Positions 23,446 through 33,088 of a stretch of DNA of 64,000 nucleotides are shown one piece after another (position 1 is the first letter of the stretch; each line of letters begins with the position of its first letter). The stretch is taken from NCBI RefSeq assembly GCF_026410085.1, contig NZ_CP112866.1, forward strand, positions 4,587,001-4,651,000. The letters run 5' to 3'. A program made the translations under genes and the position numbers. Under the pieces are notes generated by a model. That model searched no databases. It was not told the origin of the DNA and worked only from the letters and a program-made list of their open reading frames with translations. This DNA comes from Pseudomonas quebecensis (GTDB lineage Bacteria; Pseudomonadota; Gammaproteobacteria; Pseudomonadales; Pseudomonadaceae).

Positions 23446-26177
23446 AGGCCGGAGAGCACCTGTTCGGGCGCTTGCTCGGCCGTACCGCTGGCGCCGATCA
23501 CACGCCCACCGCCAGCGGCTTGCAGGTGCAGTTGGATTCGCGCGGCCAGGTCATGGGCCTGAGCGCGGCGCTGCGCGCGCAATTGGGCCCGAGCACCGTG
23601 GGCGGGACGCGCCCGCACCTGCGCCAATTACTGTGTGCCGGCAGCACCCTGAGTATCGAAGGCAACCCGGCCGAGTGGCAGCACCAGAGCCTGGACCTGG
23701 ATTTTCAGGGGGCGGCCGGTCAGGTGCTGCACACCCGAGGGTGGGTCGAGCCCGATGCCGACGGCTGGGTCTTGCGCCTGCTGGATGTGGGCGATTTGCT
23801 CGAAGGTCGGCAACTGGCTCAGGACCGCGAACAGAACCATCAACTGGCCTGCCGAATGAGCCAGCAATTGCGCGTGTGCAGCCTTGGCCGCTTGCCCGAG
23901 GTGTTCAACGAGCACTTGCGCAGCCTGTCGCAACGCTGGCGCATCCCGTGTGTCGCCGTGGCATTGCTGGATGAAGAAGATCAGGGATGGCGAATCTACA
24001 GCCAATATGCGGCCCACGATGCACCAGCGTTGTGGCAGACCGGCCAGCGCCTGGGCACGCGTCTGGACAGCCTTAACGGCAACGCACCGTTGCGCCTGGA
24101 CACGGCCCGGGGGCGCAGCGACAACCCACGCCTGCACAGCGTGTTCGGCGATGCCGACGGGGTGCTGGTGCCGTATCGGGACGGCCAGGGTGTCGCCGCC
24201 TGGCTGCTCTGCGGTTTCTACCGCGGCCAACCGCACACCCATGACCAGGATTGGCTGGACCTTGCCGCCGCGCTCGCCGGCCCGTTGCTCAGCCGCCTGC
24301 GCGAGCAACACCATCATCAGCAACTGGAGCGGGTCGAAGCCTTGCAAGGCCTGCTTGGCACCGGCTGGTGGGAACTGCTGCCCGCCACCGATGAAATCCA
24401 GCTGGCGCCGCAGTTGCTGCACAGCCTCAGCCTGGAGGACGGCCCGACCCGCCAGCCGCTGGCGCTGTGGCTGGAGCTGATCCACCCCGCCGACCGCCAG
24501 GAACTGCACAGCCGCCTGCACGACCTGCAGACCCTGGGCAGGCCGCTGCTGACCGGTGTGCGCCTGCAACGCAGCGACACCGCGCAGAATCCGATCTGGT
24601 ATCGCGTGCAAGGCCAAGTGCTGGGCGAGGGCCGGCAGCGGCGCTGGGTCGGCTTCATGCTCGACATCAGCGACATCAAGAACCAGCAAGTGCAGGCCGC
24701 CGCCGCCCATGCGCGCCTGGACAACCTGATCGCCAGCGCCCCGGCGGTGATTTATGTGCAGCGCTACGTGAGCGGCGCGCTGCACCCCGTGTTCTTCAGC
24801 GACAGTTTGCTGCCCCTGCTCGGCTGGACCCTGGCCGACTGCGACCACGAGCACCTGCCCGCACTGATCCACGCCGACGACCGCGACCTTTACTTCGAGC
24901 GCACGCGCCAGTTGCTACGCGAGGGCAGCGTGCGCAGCCGCTACCGTGTGCGCGACAGCCAGGGCCATTACCACTGGCTGCTCGACGAGGCCAAACTTTT
25001 GCGCGACGACCTTGGCATACCGGTGGAGGCGGTGGGCCTGTGGCTGGACGTGACCGAAGCGACACTGGCCGCCGAGCGCATTCAGCAAAGCGAAGAGCGC
25101 TACCGCATCCTGGTGGAAGACTCGCCGGCGATGATCTGCCGTTACCGCCCGGACTTGACGCTGACCTTCGGCAACACGCCGTTGGCCCACTACCTCGAAT
25201 GCCAACCCGCTCAATTACCGGGGCTGAACCTCGGCCATTGGCTGTCGGACGAACAGCGCCGAGCCTTTGTGCAGCGTATCGGCCGATTGACCCCGGAGTT
25301 TCCAGTGAGCACGGCGGAAATCAGCCTGGCGCTGCCGGGGCGCGAACATGCCTGGTGGGTGTGGTCCGACCGTGGCGTGTTCGATGCGCACGGCACGCTG
25401 CTGGAGGTACAGGCCGTGGGCCGCGACAACACCGAAGTGCGGCGCTCCCAGCAGCAACTGACCCAGAGCGCCAAGATGGCCACCCTCGGCGAAATGGCCA
25501 CCGGCCTGGCCCACGAAATCAACCAGCCGCTGAATGTGATGCGCATGGCTATCGTCAACGTGCTCAAGCGCCTGGGCGACGGTAACGCCGAGGTGGCTTA
25601 CCTCACCGAAAAACTGCAGCGCATCGACGCCCAGGTGCAACGCGCCACCCGCGTGGTGGACCACATGCGCGTATTCGGCCGCCGCTCGGAAATCGAACAG
25701 CGGCCCTTCGACCCGGCCCAGGCGGTGGAGGGCACCCTGGCGCTGCTCAGCGAAGGGCTGCGCGGCAAAGGCGTGGAACTGCGCGTCACCGCGCCGGACG
25801 TCGCGGTGCAGGTCAACGGTCATGTCGACCAGTTGGAGCAAGTGTTGATCAACCTGATGGTCAATGCCCGCGACGCGCTGTCGAGCCAGCGCGAAAAGAA
25901 CCCGCAACTGCGCCCTTGGATCGCGCTGCATTGTGAGCACGACAGCCGACATGTGTGCCTCTGGGTGGAAGACAACGCCGGCGGTATCGACCCGCGTCTG
26001 CTGGAGCGGATTTTCGAACCGTTTTTCACCACCAAGCCGATCGGCGTGGGCACCGGGCTGGGCTTGTCGGTGAGCTACGGCATTGTGGAAAACATGGGCG
26101 GACGCCTGAGCGTGGTCAACGGCGAACAGGGCGCGCGGTTCTGCGTGGAATTGCCGGTGGCTCAGATCACCAGGTAA
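23442..26177 (+). CDS. pprA: PAS-domain sensor histidine kinase, PprA-like
   Basis: The 911-residue protein has no clear membrane segment. It contains a PAS-like region, a GAF-like domain (LRSLSQRWRIPCVAVALLDEEDQ), two further PAS domains (about residues 425-550 and 550-670), a HisKA domain with His691 in LAHEINQPLNVMRMA, and a full HATPase (LEQVLINLMVNARDAL, DNAGGIDPRL, EPFFTTKPIGVGTGLGLS). PprA of P. aeruginosa has about the same length and location. The start is uncertain: TTG at 23442 overlaps the tadE stop, which suggests coupling, but no ribosome site is seen; GGAG lies inside at 23451. The 3' end overlaps the convergent tadG gene by 16 bases. Confidence 0.85.
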   Translation: MKAGEHLFGRLLGRTAGADHTPTASGLQVQLDSRGQVMGLSAALRAQLGPSTVGGTRPHLRQLLCAGSTLSIEGNPAEWQHQSLDLDFQGAAGQVLHTRGWVEPDADGWVLRLLDVGDLLEGRQLAQDREQNHQLACRMSQQLRVCSLGRLPEVFNEHLRSLSQRWRIPCVAVALLDEEDQGWRIYSQYAAHDAPALWQTGQRLGTRLDSLNGNAPLRLDTARGRSDNPRLHSVFGDADGVLVPYRDGQGVAAWLLCGFYRGQPHTHDQDWLDLAAALAGPLLSRLREQHHHQQLERVEALQGLLGTGWWELLPATDEIQLAPQLLHSLSLEDGPTRQPLALWLELIHPADRQELHSRLHDLQTLGRPLLTGVRLQRSDTAQNPIWYRVQGQVLGEGRQRRWVGFMLDISDIKNQQVQAAAAHARLDNLIASAPAVIYVQRYVSGALHPVFFSDSLLPLLGWTLADCDHEHLPALIHADDRDLYFERTRQLLREGSVRSRYRVRDSQGHYHWLLDEAKLLRDDLGIPVEAVGLWLDVTEATLAAERIQQSEERYRILVEDSPAMICRYRPDLTLTFGNTPLAHYLECQPAQLPGLNLGHWLSDEQRRAFVQRIGRLTPEFPVSTAEISLALPGREHAWWVWSDRGVFDAHGTLLEVQAVGRDNTEVRRSQQQLTQSAKMATLGEMATGLAHEINQPLNVMRMAIVNVLKRLGDGNAEVAYLTEKLQRIDAQVQRATRVVDHMRVFGRRSEIEQRPFDPAQAVEGTLALLSEGLRGKGVELRVTAPDVAVQVNGHVDQLEQVLINLMVNARDALSSQREKNPQLRPWIALHCEHDSRHVCLWVEDNAGGIDPRLLERIFEPFFTTKPIGVGTGLGLSVSYGIVENMGGRLSVVNGEQGARFCVELPVAQITR

Positions 26178-28108
26178 GCGCGGCCCATCTGGCAACTGAG
26201 GTTGGCGCCGACTTCGGCGTTGCCCAGGCTGATGCCCAGGGACTTGAGCAGGCTGTTGACGACAGGGTCAAGCAGCGGCGACAGCACGCCCTGAACCAGC
26301 GAGATCACCGAGTTGGCAATGGTGTTCATCGTGCTGGCCACGCTCGCCAGCGCGCCGCTGGACACGCTGCCGCTGGGAGGCACATAGGTGACCTGCAGAG
26401 CGCTCAATGTCGCGCTCAGGCTGCCGATGATATTGCTCGTGCCCGCCGCGGGGAGGTAGGTGGGCGTGGCGTTCATCTCCGCCACGGGGGCAAATACCAG
26501 CGGGCCGGACTGGGCACCCACGGTGGACAGCGCTTTGACCGTCAGGCCACCGCCCACATTCGGTGTGCGGTTGGGGCTGCAGAGCAAGTTCAATACCGCA
26601 CACGAACGCTTGCCGAAATCCACCAGCCTCAGCGGTTGCACGACCACCGGCGCGGTGGAGGAAAACGCCGTCGAACTGATGGTGCCGATGCCTAACGTTG
26701 CTGCGGAGGTGCTGGTCTGCGTGGTCAGAGACTTACTGGCCGGCGTGGCGCAGGCGTAATCCGTGACATGGCTTTCAGCACTGCCGGCCTCGATGTAGAT
26801 CGACAGCGTATCGCTGATCGCCACATCGGTGATTTCGCAGGAGACCAGACAAAGGAGCCCACCCACCGCCGCTGGAATATTCAAATTCAACAGGCCCTTC
26901 ACCAGGTTCGAAACCGGTGTACGCAGCCCGCTCAGTACCGTCGCGACTGAAGACACTCCATTCAAGACAGGTGCCTGCACCGTTATCAGCGTGCGCACCT
27001 GCGCCGTACGCACGGCTATCTGATCCGTCGGCGGCACATTATTAAGCCCCGCCTTGGCCTTCGCCGGGTTGCCGATCGCCGACAGTTGCGGCGGCTCCAT
27101 GATTTTGGTCTGCACCGATACATTGCCTACCAGTGGAATATTCAACTGCACCGCTGCGCTCACCGGGTTCTTGCTGCTGGACAATTGCGCGGTGGTTTGC
27201 AGCAGTTGGAACAGTTGAAGGTTGCTGTTCAAAGCGGCAGCCGACGTACCGGTGGCGATTTGGAGCAACTGCCCGACCGTCAACTGCCGGGTGCTGGGGG
27301 CAATCGCCTGAACCTTGATCACATCATTGATAACGGCGGTGGCCACGGCGCCGTTTTTTTGCAGGACCTTCACCGACGCGTCGATCAACTCATTGGCGGA
27401 CACCGCCGTACTGAGCAACGCATCGTAGTCGCCCGCCTTCACGTTCAAGGTAAGCGCCAACTGATCAAGGTAACCGAGCAGGTTGACGTTGGTGTTCAGC
27501 AGCCCGTTCCAGCCTGCCGCGGTCAGCGACAGGCTGCCGCCCAGCAGGCGCCCCATCGCCAGGTTCAAAACATCTGACTTTGCCGAATCGACGGTGCCCA
27601 GGTTGCTGCGGATGCTCAGTTGCGCCACGGGCGGCGCGTAGGCGGCCACGGCGGTGGCGCTGAGTTGGGTCTGGGTGGATGCCGAACCGCCGCTGAACAG
27701 GCTCCAGAGGCCGCTGACAACGCTGGTCATCACGCTGCGGGTCGCCACCACGCGTACGGCCTCGTTCTTGGTGGCATCCGGGTTGAAGACGCGGATATTA
27801 CCGGCATTGGTGACCAGCGTACCGCACGTCACTGTCAGGCCACGGCTGCTGTCGCCAGTCACCGTGAAACCGTTGCGCGCGGCATTTTCCCTGGCGAAGT
27901 CGTTGGCTGTGGTGGTGGGGCTGCACAGGCCGCCGCGCCCGGCGGCTTCCAGGGCCGAGGTGTCGGCGATGGATTGTAATTTGCGCTTGTCCAGGTACAG
28001 GCGGCCGCTGTCTACCGCCAGCAATAAAAAGACCAGGGCTACCGCGAGGGTACCCGCCGCCATCAAGCTGATGGCACCACGCTGCCTGCAACCGATTCGG
28101 GGAGACAT
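26162..28108 (-). CDS. tadG: TadG-like protein
   Basis: The 648-residue protein begins with a TadG-type N-terminus: a basic stretch, RQRGAISLMAAGTLAVALVFLLLAVDSG, then RLYLDKRKLQSIADTSALEAA, which is typical of the TadG/Flp-linked family. The remainder is a large periplasmic region rich in Ala, Ser and Val, with paired cysteines (CLVSC, CAVLNLLC, CGT). No von Willebrand A-type metal site is evident. It starts at ATG 28108 behind AGGAG. In P. aeruginosa tadG lies within the tad gene run; here it stands in the opposite orientation and is convergent with the kinase gene. Confidence 0.85.
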   Translation of the reverse strand: MSPRIGCRQRGAISLMAAGTLAVALVFLLLAVDSGRLYLDKRKLQSIADTSALEAAGRGGLCSPTTTANDFARENAARNGFTVTGDSSRGLTVTCGTLVTNAGNIRVFNPDATKNEAVRVVATRSVMTSVVSGLWSLFSGGSASTQTQLSATAVAAYAPPVAQLSIRSNLGTVDSAKSDVLNLAMGRLLGGSLSLTAAGWNGLLNTNVNLLGYLDQLALTLNVKAGDYDALLSTAVSANELIDASVKVLQKNGAVATAVINDVIKVQAIAPSTRQLTVGQLLQIATGTSAAALNSNLQLFQLLQTTAQLSSSKNPVSAAVQLNIPLVGNVSVQTKIMEPPQLSAIGNPAKAKAGLNNVPPTDQIAVRTAQVRTLITVQAPVLNGVSSVATVLSGLRTPVSNLVKGLLNLNIPAAVGGLLCLVSCEITDVAISDTLSIYIEAGSAESHVTDYACATPASKSLTTQTSTSAATLGIGTISSTAFSSTAPVVVQPLRLVDFGKRSCAVLNLLCSPNRTPNVGGGLTVKALSTVGAQSGPLVFAPVAEMNATPTYLPAAGTSNIIGSLSATLSALQVTYVPPSGSVSSGALASVASTMNTIANSVISLVQGVLSPLLDPVVNSLLKSLGISLGNAEVGANLSCQMGRAYLVI

Positions 28109-28195
28109 CAGGCACTCCTTCGCGCTTACTCTCCGTAGGTTCGAAGGAGTGTAGACAAGGATGGCGGGGGCTGCCGCGCCGGCGGCGGTCAGCGA

Positions 28196-28753
28196 TCAAT
28201 GGGGTGGATAACTGGAGAGGATACGAGTGACCGTGGTGCGGATCGCGTTGTTGCGATCCTGTGGGTTCGGGGTGCTGCTCATCAGTTGTTCGTCGCTGCC
28301 GCGCCACACCAGTTTGCCGTCCTTGCCATCGAGCAGGTCGATCTGGATGGTTGCCACCTTGTAGGTGATGTTGCGGGTTTCGTTGTACATCGGCGCGCCC
28401 CAGTAGCCGTTCCATGGGCCGCCCCAGGCGCCGCCATAGTTGGTGGTGACTTGTTGCTGGCGGTCTTCGACGATCAGGTAGGCCTGCACGTTCACGTCCG
28501 CCTTGGTACCGGCGGCGGCCGGGCGCAGACCGCGCTGATCAAGTTGTTCGCCGACGGCCTGGCGGATGCGCTGTTCGGTGAGGTCGCTCTGGATGCGCGG
28601 GTCATCGGGGCGGTACTGCAGGGCAGGGTCTTTCCAGGCCCAACTGCGGTACGCGCCGAAGTCGCGGCTGGCATCGAAGTCGTGGTTGACCTGACTGGTC
28701 TGGCAACCGCCCAGCAGCATGGCAAACGCAAGCGTAGCGAGACGACGGAACAT
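28196..28753 (-). CDS. DUF4136 lipoprotein (1)
   Basis: The 185-residue product has a lipobox (FAMLLGGC, Cys17) and a DUF4136 domain: the start FDASRDFGAYRSWAWKDP, a central QVTTNYGG region, and the end NNAIRTTVTRILSSYPP. It is a probable outer-membrane lipoprotein of unknown function. It lies between tadG and a second DUF4136 gene on the same strand, 44 bases from the latter. The two share the FDAS...YGAYRSWAW pattern and look like a tandem duplication. Confidence 0.88.
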   Translation of the reverse strand: MFRRLATLAFAMLLGGCQTSQVNHDFDASRDFGAYRSWAWKDPALQYRPDDPRIQSDLTEQRIRQAVGEQLDQRGLRPAAAGTKADVNVQAYLIVEDRQQQVTTNYGGAWGGPWNGYWGAPMYNETRNITYKVATIQIDLLDGKDGKLVWRGSDEQLMSSTPNPQDRNNAIRTTVTRILSSYPPH

Positions 28754-28797
28754 GGTGATTCTCCAAAAGCGACCGGTGCGTTAAATGAGAATAGCGG

Positions 28798-29400
28798 TTA
28801 ACGGGGAGGGTACGCGGCCATGGCCTTTTGTACGGCCTGGCGCAATGCTTCGGCCCGCTCGCCGAGGCTGCCCTGGCTGCCGGTTTCCGCGCTGGCGCTC
28901 CATACCGGCTGGCCGCTGCGGGCATCGAACAGGTTGATGCGAACCACCACCACCTGCACCTCATAGGTGCGTACCACCGGCACCGTGTTGTACATGCCGT
29001 AGCCCGGGCCATAGCGGTTGTAGCCGCTGTAACCGTAGCCGTAATCGTCCTGGACCTGGCGCAGGCGTTTCTCCTGGCGCACGTCGGCGCTGACCAGCAA
29101 GTCCGCCGGGCGATTGTCGTGCAGAGGGCGCAGGCCGCGCTGGTCGAGCGCGCCGCTGACCGCTTCGGCGATTTGTGCCGAGTCGGCCCAGGCCGTACCC
29201 GCCGGGAGCCGGCCGTTGCGCCAGGCCCAATTGCGATAGGCGCCGTAGTCCCGCACCGGCGCCGGGTAGGCGCTGGCATCGAAGGTGCCGGCAGCCTGCG
29301 GCGGTGCCGGCGGGATCGGCGCCGAAGCGGCCACATAAGGGTTGGGGCTGGAGCATGCGCCCAGCCCGAGAGACAGCAGGATCAAACACAGACGACGCAT
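28798..29400 (-). CDS. DUF4136 lipoprotein (2)
   Basis: The 200-residue product has a lipobox (LGLGAC, Cys16), a proline-rich spacer, and a DUF4136 domain beginning [13 protein letters not shown]. It carries a Tyr/Gly-rich insert ([16 protein letters not shown]) in the middle and ends [14 protein letters not shown]. It is the upstream member of the tandem pair. Its function is unknown; the neighbour upstream is cmoM, 24 bases away, so it could be co-transcribed with the cmoM operon rather than with tadG. Confidence 0.87.
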   Translation of the reverse strand: MRRLCLILLSLGLGACSSPNPYVAASAPIPPAPPQAAGTFDASAYPAPVRDYGAYRNWAWRNGRLPAGTAWADSAQIAEAVSGALDQRGLRPLHDNRPADLLVSADVRQEKRLRQVQDDYGYGYSGYNRYGPGYGMYNTVPVVRTYEVQVVVVRINLFDARSGQPVWSASAETGSQGSLGERAEALRQAVQKAMAAYPPR

Positions 29401-29424
29401 TTCGACCTCCCCGGACTGGGCCGC

Positions 29425-30174
29425 TTAAACCGGACGGCAGATCCAGTGCAAATAACGCCCAAGTCCGGCAAAGCTTGGGTGACGACGGTGAATGAGCTCC
29501 ATCTCGATAAGGTCCTGCAATGCGGCGCGAGCCTGGAACTCCACCGGCATGTAGTCGTGGAAGACCCGCACCCCGCTTTGGCTTTCGACCTGCCACAGCC
29601 CTTCGAGTTGCGCCGCCAGCTCTCGCGGGTCGAGGGGCTGTTGCGGCGTGAGGCTTTGCTTTTCGCCGGCCATGTCGTTCTTGCGCATCTTGCGGAAGTG
29701 GCCTTTGAGCAGGTTGCGGTAGATCAGCGCATCGCGGTTGTAGAACGCCAGGGACAACCAGCCGCCCGGCGCGGTCAGCTGATGCAGCACCGGCAGGATG
29801 GCGTGGGGTTCGGCCAGCCACTCCAGCACGGCGTGGCACAGCACCAGGTCATAGGGTTGCGTGAGTTGGCCGAGCAGCTCCTGCCAGGGCGCGTGGATAA
29901 AGGTCGCATGCTGCCCGGCTTCGGCGAAGCGTTGGCGCGCGCCCTCGAGCATCGGCGCGGCGGGTTCGGCCAGGGTTACCTGGTGACCACGCTCGGCCAG
30001 CCAAAGCGACATATGCCCCAGGCCCGCGCCAATATCGAGCACGCGCAATGGGCGATCAGGCAGCGCTTCGGCCAGGTCGGCCTGCAACACCGCCAGGCGG
30101 ATCGCGCCTTTGGCCCCGCCGTAGATTTTTTCGGCGAAGCGCGTGGCCAGTTGATCGAAGTGACGATCACTCAT
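29425..30174 (-). CDS. cmoM: tRNA 5-carboxymethoxyuridine methyltransferase CmoM
   Basis: The 249-residue protein is a class I SAM methyltransferase with motif VLDIGAGLGHMSLWLAERGH (residues about 44-63). The N-terminus (DRHFDQLATRFAEKIYGGAKG) is the CmoM/SmtA signature. CmoM methylates the carboxyl group of cmo5U at the tRNA wobble position to mcmo5U. It overlaps the MazG-like gene by four bases (ATGA), and the two are a common Pseudomonas pair. Confidence 0.9.
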   Translation of the reverse strand: MSDRHFDQLATRFAEKIYGGAKGAIRLAVLQADLAEALPDRPLRVLDIGAGLGHMSLWLAERGHQVTLAEPAAPMLEGARQRFAEAGQHATFIHAPWQELLGQLTQPYDLVLCHAVLEWLAEPHAILPVLHQLTAPGGWLSLAFYNRDALIYRNLLKGHFRKMRKNDMAGEKQSLTPQQPLDPRELAAQLEGLWQVESQSGVRVFHDYMPVEFQARAALQDLIEMELIHRRHPSFAGLGRYLHWICRPV

Positions 30175-30476
30175 GGGGCGAACCGCCGTTCGCTGTCGGC
30201 CAGTTTGGCACGCACCACCTCGTTCATGTCCAGGCCCAACTCACTGCACAGCAACAACAGGTACAACACGATATCGCCGACTTCCTGCCCGGCGTGGGCA
30301 AGTGTGTCGGCGGGTAATTGGCGGGATTGATCTTCGGTGAGCCATTGGAAGATTTCCACCAGTTCGGCCATTTCCACACTGGCAGCCATGGCCAGGTTTT
30401 TCGGGCTGTGAAACGGTTTCCAGTCGTTGGTATCGCGGATGCGATGCAGGCGTTCGGTGAGGTGTTCGAGGTTCAT
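30171..30476 (-). CDS. MazG-like nucleotide pyrophosphohydrolase
   Basis: The 101-residue protein is a single MazG-fold domain. The metal-binding acids are in EMAELVEIFQW (EXXE) and EVGDIVLYLLLLCSE (EXXD), as in small dCTPase/RS21-C6-type enzymes. It should hydrolyse abnormal or excess nucleoside triphosphates to monophosphates. It starts at 30476 and overlaps cmoM. Confidence 0.88.
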   Translation of the reverse strand: MNLEHLTERLHRIRDTNDWKPFHSPKNLAMAASVEMAELVEIFQWLTEDQSRQLPADTLAHAGQEVGDIVLYLLLLCSELGLDMNEVVRAKLADSERRFAP

Positions 30477-30558
30477 GGGGCGGGCTCCTGAAGGTGTATA
30501 GCTTCGGGGGGATGAGCGTTGAAGGCAAGTGAATCACCTGGGTTGGTCTTCAGGCCGC

Positions 30559-30632
30559 CATTGAGGGCAAGCCCCCTCCCACATTTGAATGCATTTACAT
30601 ATCAAAAAGTGGGAGGGGGCTTGCCCCCGATG
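30559..30632. repeat. Inverted pair of REP elements (REPIN-like)
   Basis: Two 24-base REP arms (30559-30582 and 30609-30632) face each other across 26 bases and match each other at about 22 of 24 positions. Each arm has its own short stem with the GGGGGCTTGCCCCC core. This is the symmetric REP pair common in Pseudomonas intergenic DNA. It lies between the MazG-like gene and the end of pbpC. Confidence 0.85.
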
Positions 30633-30637
30633 AGGCC

Positions 30638-32980
30638 CTAATCCACCACGCTGAATTCAAGCCTGGCGGTTTGACCGGCCTCATCCAACACACTGAGCTG
30701 GTAGCGGCCCAAGCGCTCGAAACTGGCATTGACGCTGTCCTGGTTGGCACTGTCGCCCAGGGGCGCGCCGTTGAGGAACCACCAGCGCCGGCCGCTGCCG
30801 CCCAGGGCGGATAGTTTTAGCTGTAAAGCCTGCTGGCTGCCGGCGGGCAGGCGCAGTTGGTCGCCTTCGCGCACACCGACAATCGACAACGGTGAAGATG
30901 CCGCCAAGGCCGGTGGCGGGCAGTCCGGGTCGGCCGCCGGAATGCGCGCTTCACGGCGTTCAGCCCTGGGCAGCCATGGCTCCAGCGGCGCGGGCCACAG
31001 GGCGATATTCCTGGCAACCGCGCCGGGACAGTGGGCGTCCACACGCAAACCCTTGGCATTGACCCAAACGCTCTCCATCAAGCCCACGCTCAACGGCTGA
31101 TCCAACGCCTGTAAAGTCGGCGGCGTAGTGTTGTCCAGCGTCCAGGCAAAGCGCTGGCGTCGGCAATTGGGGTCGGTGCGGCTCATGGGCTGGCCCAGCG
31201 GCCAACAGATCGCCGCCACGCCGACATTGGCCGGCACCGCTTTGACTGGCGCGCTGATGCCGCGCTGGCTGTCGCGGTTGGTCAGCACATCGTGCACCTG
31301 CAGCATCAGCGGCGCCGCCGACGCCAGTCCGAACTGGCCAGGCACGGGCGTGCCGTCCGGGCGGCCGATCCAGATGCCGATCAAGTAGCGCGGCCCCACA
31401 CCAATTGCCCAGGCATCACGGAAGCCGTAGCTGGTGCCGGTTTTCCAGGCCAGCACCGGACGCTGCACCAACTCGGCACGCGGGTCGCGATCCGGTCGAG
31501 CCTGGCCGCTGAGGATGCGCCGCACAATCCAGGCAGCCCCTGGCGACAGCAGCGGCCGTTCTCTGAGCGTATCGTCCGGCTGAAATCGCAGGGTGGCGCT
31601 TTTGCCGTCGCGGGCAAAGGCACTGTAGCCGCTGACCAGATCCTCCAGGCGGCTGCCCGCGCCGCCCAGGATCAGCGCCAGACTCGGTTCGGCCAGCGCC
31701 GGCAGCGCCAGGGGCACGCCGCCGATGCGCATCTGCGCGGCGAAGCGCTTGGGCCCGTAGGCTTCCAGCAATTGCACCGCCGGCAGGTTAAGCGAACTGG
31801 ACAGCGCAGTGCTCGCCGGCACCGCGCCGGTAAAGCCCATGGAAAAATTGCCCGGGCGGTAATCGCCATAGCGCCGGGGCACGTCCTGCAGCAGCGACTC
31901 GGAATGAATCAAGCCGTCATCCAGCGCCATGCCATACAGGAAAGGTTTCAGGGTGGAACCCGGCGAGCGTAAGGCATTGACCATGTCCACATGCCCGAAG
32001 CGCTTGGCATCGTTGATGTCAACCGAGCCCAGGTAAGCGCGTACCGCCATGCTTTCTTCCTCCACCACCAGGATCGCGGCCGAAGTGTGCTCCGGCAGGC
32101 GCGCACGCCAGCCCAGCAACAGGTCTTCGAGGCGACGTTGCAGAGTGGCGTCGAGGGTGGTGCGGATCAGCGGCGGGCTGTCGGGACGGTTCAGGCGGCG
32201 CGCGAGCAACGGCGCCAGGCTGGGCTCCAGGCGCGGGGCGAGCAGCAGCGGTTCCTCCAGGGCTTCATCGACTGCGGCCTGCGGCCACTCCTTGAATTCG
32301 GCGAGACGCCGCAGCACTTTGTCGCGGGCCTGCTGCGCGCGTTGCGGATGGCGATCCGGGCGCAGGCGGCTCGGTGCCTGGGGCAATACCGCCAGCAACG
32401 CGGCCTCGGCATGGGTCAACTGCGCCGGGGACTTTCCCAGGTAAGCCCAACTGGCCGCCGCCACGCCCTGCAAGGTGCCACCAAAGGGCGCGCGGTTGAG
32501 GTACAGGTTGAGGATCTCGGCCTTGGACAGGTGCCACTCCAATTGGGCCGTGCGCCACAGCTGGCGCAACTTGCCGTGAAAGGTACGCGAATGCGGGTCC
32601 AGCAGACGCGCCACCTGCATCGACAGGGTACTGCCACCCGACACCACCCGCTCCCCGGCCAGGTTCTGCCAGGTCGCCCGCACCAACGCCAGCGGGTTCA
32701 CGCCAGGATGCTGATAAAACCAGCGGTCTTCGTAGGTGAGCAGCGCGTCGAGGTAGTACGGCGACACCTCACGGGTCTGCACCGGGTAGCGCCACACACC
32801 ATTGGCATCGGCAAACCGCCATAACGGCGTGCCATCCTCGGCCAGCACCACCCGCGCCAGGCCGTCCTTGGGCAGCGGCAGGGGCCAGAGGCGGTCCGCC
32901 AGCCAGAGCAGCGCGATCACTACCAGCACAACACCCAAAACCCAGCGCAGTAACTGTGACAGCCGAGCGCATCCAGCCAT
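30638..32980 (-). CDS. pbpC: Penicillin-binding protein 1C
   Basis: The 780-residue protein is a bifunctional peptidoglycan synthase. It has an N-terminal membrane anchor, a GT51 transglycosylase (YEDRWFYQHPGVNPLALVRA, SGGSTLSMQVARLL), a transpeptidase with the serine motif SPGSTLKPFLYG and KTGTSYGF, and a C-terminal BiPBP_C domain. PBP1C has no essential role known but binds beta-lactams. The ATG at 32980 is preferred; a TTG at 32998 is an alternative. The alpha-2-macroglobulin gene is upstream on the same strand, the usual partner gene. Confidence 0.93.
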   Translation of the reverse strand: MAGCARLSQLLRWVLGVVLVVIALLWLADRLWPLPLPKDGLARVVLAEDGTPLWRFADANGVWRYPVQTREVSPYYLDALLTYEDRWFYQHPGVNPLALVRATWQNLAGERVVSGGSTLSMQVARLLDPHSRTFHGKLRQLWRTAQLEWHLSKAEILNLYLNRAPFGGTLQGVAAASWAYLGKSPAQLTHAEAALLAVLPQAPSRLRPDRHPQRAQQARDKVLRRLAEFKEWPQAAVDEALEEPLLLAPRLEPSLAPLLARRLNRPDSPPLIRTTLDATLQRRLEDLLLGWRARLPEHTSAAILVVEEESMAVRAYLGSVDINDAKRFGHVDMVNALRSPGSTLKPFLYGMALDDGLIHSESLLQDVPRRYGDYRPGNFSMGFTGAVPASTALSSSLNLPAVQLLEAYGPKRFAAQMRIGGVPLALPALAEPSLALILGGAGSRLEDLVSGYSAFARDGKSATLRFQPDDTLRERPLLSPGAAWIVRRILSGQARPDRDPRAELVQRPVLAWKTGTSYGFRDAWAIGVGPRYLIGIWIGRPDGTPVPGQFGLASAAPLMLQVHDVLTNRDSQRGISAPVKAVPANVGVAAICWPLGQPMSRTDPNCRRQRFAWTLDNTTPPTLQALDQPLSVGLMESVWVNAKGLRVDAHCPGAVARNIALWPAPLEPWLPRAERREARIPAADPDCPPPALAASSPLSIVGVREGDQLRLPAGSQQALQLKLSALGGSGRRWWFLNGAPLGDSANQDSVNASFERLGRYQLSVLDEAGQTARLEFSVVD

Positions 32981-33088
32981 GATTAAACGAAACCTCAAAC
33001 CGGCAAACCTCTATGCTTGTGGGGAACTAGCCCGCTGCAATTACAACCAAAGGCACACACACGCCCACCTTCTGATCAGGACACTCAC

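Noticed and set aside
30559..30632. Intrinsic terminator reading of the REP pair
   Set aside because: The paired arms carry the REP core and there is no T-run; a terminator role is possible but not shown.
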